From a bacterium (GTDB lineage Bacteria; Spirochaetota; Spirochaetia; JABEVK01): a stretch of 7,002 nucleotides of DNA. Within the stretch, counting starts at the first letter, position 1. The number at the start of each line of letters is the position of its first letter. The stretch lies in contig JAJXWL010000099.1 in the NCBI GenBank assembly GCA_021781625.1, positions 1 to 7,002 on the forward strand. Direction: 5' to 3'. A model generated the notes under the pieces. The model was not told the DNA's origin, did not search any database, and saw only the letters and a program-made list of their open reading frames with translations. A program made the translations under genes and the position numbers. Below are positions 4,641-7,002 of this stretch, one piece after another.

Positions 4641-4683
4641 TTTTCCGCCCCCTCCACAGTTTCGCGAAGGGGATTCGGAAAAA
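4641..4683. terminator. Candidate bidirectional terminator between tetR and lipoprotein gene
   Basis: TTTTCCG (4641-4647) pairs with CGGAAAA (4676-4682), and CCCC (4648-4651) pairs with GGGG (4669-4672) across a 3-base bulge. The hairpin begins directly after the tetR stop and lies 7 bp beyond the end of the converging lipoprotein gene. It is followed by a T-rich stretch on the plus strand, and the A/T arms provide the T-run for the minus strand. Stem quality is moderate. Confidence 0.5.
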
Positions 4684-4689
4684 GTTTCT

Positions 4690-5187
4690 TTATTGAGTGA
4701 TGAGTTTTAAAGGTTTCGACGGTTCATAAGAATTGGTGATTTTCTTGAACTCGGCATTCGTAATGTATTTCTTCTCGAGAACCTTCCCGTCTTTGTCGAG
4801 ACGTAAATAGTTAATGTTCGAGCTAGAACTCTTCAGCGAAGGATCAATTAACGGTGTGCCTTCCACGAGGTAGGAAAACTTTCCAACAACATAGGGAATA
4901 TAGAACCACTTGTAATAAACAACACCATCCAGCAACCCGACACAACCAGGAACCGATTGAATCGCGTTATCAATAGCTTGCTTCATACTCGGTGTTCCCG
5001 TCGGAATGATTATGACAATATATTTTGAATCTTCACCTTTAACACGGGTATCACCGCGTTTGAATTTAGCCATTTGGGAAAGATCAATATTTTTTGTAGA
5101 GATAATGGTAAAGTCGGTCATTCGTGTCACACAACTTGACAGTGAAAAGACAATAAACAAAGTCGCTAGCAACTTAATAGCTTTCAT
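4690..5187 (-). CDS. Conserved lipoprotein of unknown function
   Basis: This 165-residue protein has a type II signal peptide: MKAIKLLATLFIVFSLSSC, with lipobox LSSC and lipidated Cys19. It is therefore exported and anchored to a membrane. The mature part reads VTRMTDFTIISTKNIDLS, then IIIPTGTPSMKQAIDNAI, SVPGCVGLLDGVVYYKWFYIPYVVG and YLVEGTPLIDPS. I recall this STKN...IPTG...VPG.VGL.DG...YIPY...VEGTPLIDP pattern from small lipoproteins in several Gram-negative groups, but know of no function. The start at 5187 was chosen because the signal peptide begins there and AGGA lies six bases upstream; earlier codons would spoil the signal. A possible -10 (TATACT, 5215-5210) lies just before it. It converges on tetR and diverges from the receptor pseudogene. 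Confidence 0.85.
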   Translation of the reverse strand: MKAIKLLATLFIVFSLSSCVTRMTDFTIISTKNIDLSQMAKFKRGDTRVKGEDSKYIVIIIPTGTPSMKQAIDNAIQSVPGCVGLLDGVVYYKWFYIPYVVGKFSYLVEGTPLIDPSLKSSSSNINYLRLDKDGKVLEKKYITNAEFKKITNSYEPSKPLKLITQ

Positions 5188-5250
5188 GAGAAGTCCTTTA
5201 TTAAAAAAAAGTATAGATGATGCTAACACCTTAAATCGTTATTGTAAAGC

Positions 5251-5279
5251 TTGTTTTCGCACAACTTACCGTTTAGACT
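5251..5279 (+). promoter_or_regulatory. Candidate promoter of the chemoreceptor gene
   Basis: TTGTTT (5251-5256) and TAGACT (5274-5279) are separated by 17 bp, with the receptor ribosome site (GAGGG, 5292-5296) 12 bp further on. It resembles a housekeeping-sigma promoter, and the -10 hexamer is the same as that of vapBC. No flagellar-sigma pattern was seen. Confidence 0.45.
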
Positions 5280-5303
5280 AAGTTTTAATTCGAGGGATAA
5301 TGG

Positions 5304-6877
5304 ATGAAACAGCAAAGAGTGGTTCAAAGCGTTCGCGCCCGAGTGCTTGGCCTGAATGCGGTGTCCTCGTCTACGATTCCTGGAGTGCCTTTCGTTCCGC
5401 TCTTTTTGCGACGCGCCATACGGTTTTAGCGCAGTCAGCTTCGGAGTTGGTTACAGAGCTTCAGCGTGAGCGTGGAGAATCTAGCTTGTACGTCAGTGGT
5501 GGTCTCTCGCAAGCTGACCTTTCGGCGCAAAGAGCGAAAGCTGACGCAAAACTTGCTACTTTTCGTTCAACCTTTGCGGCTTCGGCTGTGGCAAAAAAAG
5601 TTCACCAACGCATTGATCAAGCCTTACAAACCCTTGTCACACTCCGTCAGGAGGTTCTGCAAAAGGCAGAGAAAAAGCAAATCATTGCCGGGTACAGCAA
5701 GCTTATCGCCGAACTTTTGTGGTTAGAGGTTGTGGCAGACCGGGGGAACGGCTCCGACGGAATCACTAGAATTTCAATTCTTGAAACAGCTAAAGAGAGC
5801 CTTGGCAAACTTCGGGCAGAGGTTTCGGCCGTTTTGGCGGCTAAAAAACCGTTAACCTCCCACGAAATGCAAACTATTGTCGATCTGAGTGCTGCGACTC
5901 GCGTCAGCCTCGAAGCCCCAGCTCTGGTCACAAACGCTAAAACAGCGCAAAAAATCCAAGATTTTTTAGCCGGGCCTGAATGGAAAGAAACAAAGCAGGC
6001 GGTACAAACGGTTCTTGATCGTGCTTCAACGGGCAACTTTGGGCTTGACCCTAAAGCCTTTTTTGCTGGTATTACTCGAGCGGTGGATCGTCTTGGCGCT
6101 ATCATCAACGATGAGTTTGCCCGGTCACTGAGTTATACGGCAGGCGTCGAACATCAGGCCGTGGAATCTTTGATTCTTTTGGCCCTTTTTGTTGGCCTTG
6201 CACTTTTCGTTATCGTCGTCTTGATTTTGCGGGGCGCAACGGCGTTGAGTCGTCCTTTGATTCAAATCTCACAAAGCATTAAAGGTGGAGCGGGCCACTT
6301 GGGAACGGCTAGCCAGGAACTATCAAGCCTCAGCCAACAATTTGCTAGCGGGGCCGTCGAACAAGCAAGCTCAATTCAAGAGACAAGTTCCTCGATGGAG
6401 GAACTTTCTTCGATGGTCAAGCAGAACGCTCTCAGTGCCAAAGAATCCAATCGCTTAGCACGTGAAGCGGTCAAGGCCTCTCAGCAGGGCTACCAACAAA
6501 TGCAAGAAATGTTGCAGTCAATGCGCGAGATAGCCGCCTCGAGTGAAAAAGTACAAAAAGTCATGAAGGTGATCGATGACTTGGCGTTTCAAACCAACAT
6601 CCTGGCTCTCAATGCGTCTGTCGAAGCGGCAAGGGCAGGAGAGATCGGTTTAGGCTTTGCCGTCGTCGCCGAGGAAGTCAAGAATTTGGCTCGTAGGTCG
6701 GCAACCGCCTCAAAAGAAACCGCCGAGATTGTCGACGAAAAAGCTATTGTCCAGTTTGACCAAGTCGTGCAGTTAAATGCCTCGGGGGCAGAAAAAGCCG
6801 CCCATACCGCGGTAGACCTTCAAATACAAGTAAAAACCTTTCATGCTCTTGTTTTAAATCTCGTTGACGTTGTAAAA
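5304..6877 (+). pseudogene. NIT-domain methyl-accepting chemotaxis protein, decayed
   Basis: This is a chemoreceptor with a NIT (nitrate/nitrite-sensing) periplasmic domain, shown by [20 protein letters not shown] near its start. It has a membrane helix ([20 protein letters not shown]), little or no HAMP, and a signalling coiled coil with the conserved hairpin tip [20 protein letters not shown] and [19 protein letters not shown]. Three lesions are visible. The natural start (ATG 5304, [24 protein letters not shown] seven bases upstream) is out of frame with the body, and the expected first membrane helix before [14 protein letters not shown] is missing. An ATG at 5300 reads the body frame, but without that helix. 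Next, after [11 protein letters not shown] the sequence jumps to [19 protein letters not shown], dropping about 50 residues of the return arm. Finally, the C-terminus runs into an IS21 end at about 6878. The neighbouring lipoprotein gene is divergent. Confidence 0.85.
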
Positions 6878-7002
6878 TGTCAACAACGGTTTAGAAGTTC
6901 CGCTTTTCACCGGCGGCCAGGTTCCGCTTTTATTTGATTATTCCGGGTCAACGACCCCTATTTTCAATCGGTCTTTCATTCTGTAAGAATCTCCTTTTAG
7001 GC
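6878..7002 (-). mobile_element. Right end of an IS21-family insertion sequence
   Basis: The element enters from the right. Its tip on the plus strand is TGTCAACAACGG (from 6878), so on its own strand it ends in TTGACA. This is a complete -35 hexamer pointing outward, as in IS21 elements, whose junctions form a promoter. Inside are two copies of GTTCCGCTTTT (6897-6907 and 6921-6931) with a 24-bp period, like the repeated transposase-binding sites of the family. The istB end follows. An edge at 6871 (TGTAAAA) cannot be excluded. Confidence 0.75.
6938..7002 (-). CDS. istB: IstB helper ATPase of IS21 family, C-terminal 20 codons
   Basis: Minus-strand codons from 7000 down read LKGDSYRMKDRLKIGVVDPE and stop at TAA (6940-6938). 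The L-x-G-x-SYR-x-K-x-R-x-K-x-G pattern is the conserved tail of IstB, the AAA+ protein that helps the IstA transposase choose and prepare targets. The ATPase core lies outside the window. Its position, ending about 60 bp from the element tip, is usual for istB. Confidence 0.85.
   Translation of the reverse strand, partial: LKGDSYRMKDRLKIGVVDPE

Noticed and set aside
5647..6108. 153-residue minus-strand reading frame
   Set aside because: It is the antisense of the NIT-domain receptor and shows no family motifs.
6863..6884. Inverted repeat GTTGAC/GTCAAC across the IS21 junction as a regulatory site
   Set aside because: One arm is receptor coding sequence and the other is the element tip, so the symmetry most likely arises by chance or target preference.

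Overview
The window is a mosaic accessory segment from a Gram-negative-looking bacterium. Evidence for that is a lipobox-type lipoprotein, a NIT-domain chemoreceptor, and IS66- and IS21-family sequences at the two ends. GC content looks moderate. Nothing here fixes the taxon. The kinase family, receptor type and integron-like cassettes are compatible with spirochaetes or delta-type Proteobacteria, but that is only a guess.

Left part (1-1790). The last 40 codons of an IS66-family transposase and its right terminal repeat end at 127, inside the 3' end of a Phd/YefM-type antitoxin gene. Next come two toxin-antitoxin operons on the minus strand: yefM-yoeB and vapBC. Each looks like an integron gene cassette. 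A good 77-nt attC site (980-1056) separates them, a shortened attC-like hairpin (340-373) follows yoeB, and a third crossover-type half site (1784-1790) marks the start of the vapBC cassette. Each cassette start carries the same 20-nt signature with a small covarying hairpin. No integrase gene is visible, so this is either the tail of a larger integron array or a stranded attC cluster. Both complete TA operons have a promoter with a palindrome between or overlapping the -35 and -10 boxes, as expected for autoregulated TA modules.

Middle (1791-3054). This stretch is degenerate. It holds a wrecked Ser/Thr kinase domain (minus strand, 2085-2586) with at least two frame changes and missing blocks. 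Beyond it lies a gene-poor interval with two related palindromes that differ by a compensatory base-pair change.

Right part (3055-7002). An atypical SDR oxidoreductase and a TetR-family regulator are divergently transcribed. Three copies of a 15-bp operator lie between them at exactly 34-bp intervals, so the regulator very probably represses both genes. A conserved lipoprotein of unknown function follows. Divergent from it is a NIT-domain methyl-accepting chemotaxis receptor that is a pseudogene: its start region is frame-shifted with loss of the first membrane helix, about 50 residues of the return coiled-coil arm are gone, and its 3' end is interrupted by the right end of an IS21-family element with the istB C-terminus.

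Overall: two intact TA modules in mobile cassettes, one intact regulator/oxidoreductase pair and one lipoprotein gene, surrounded by decayed genes and bracketed by insertion-sequence ends.
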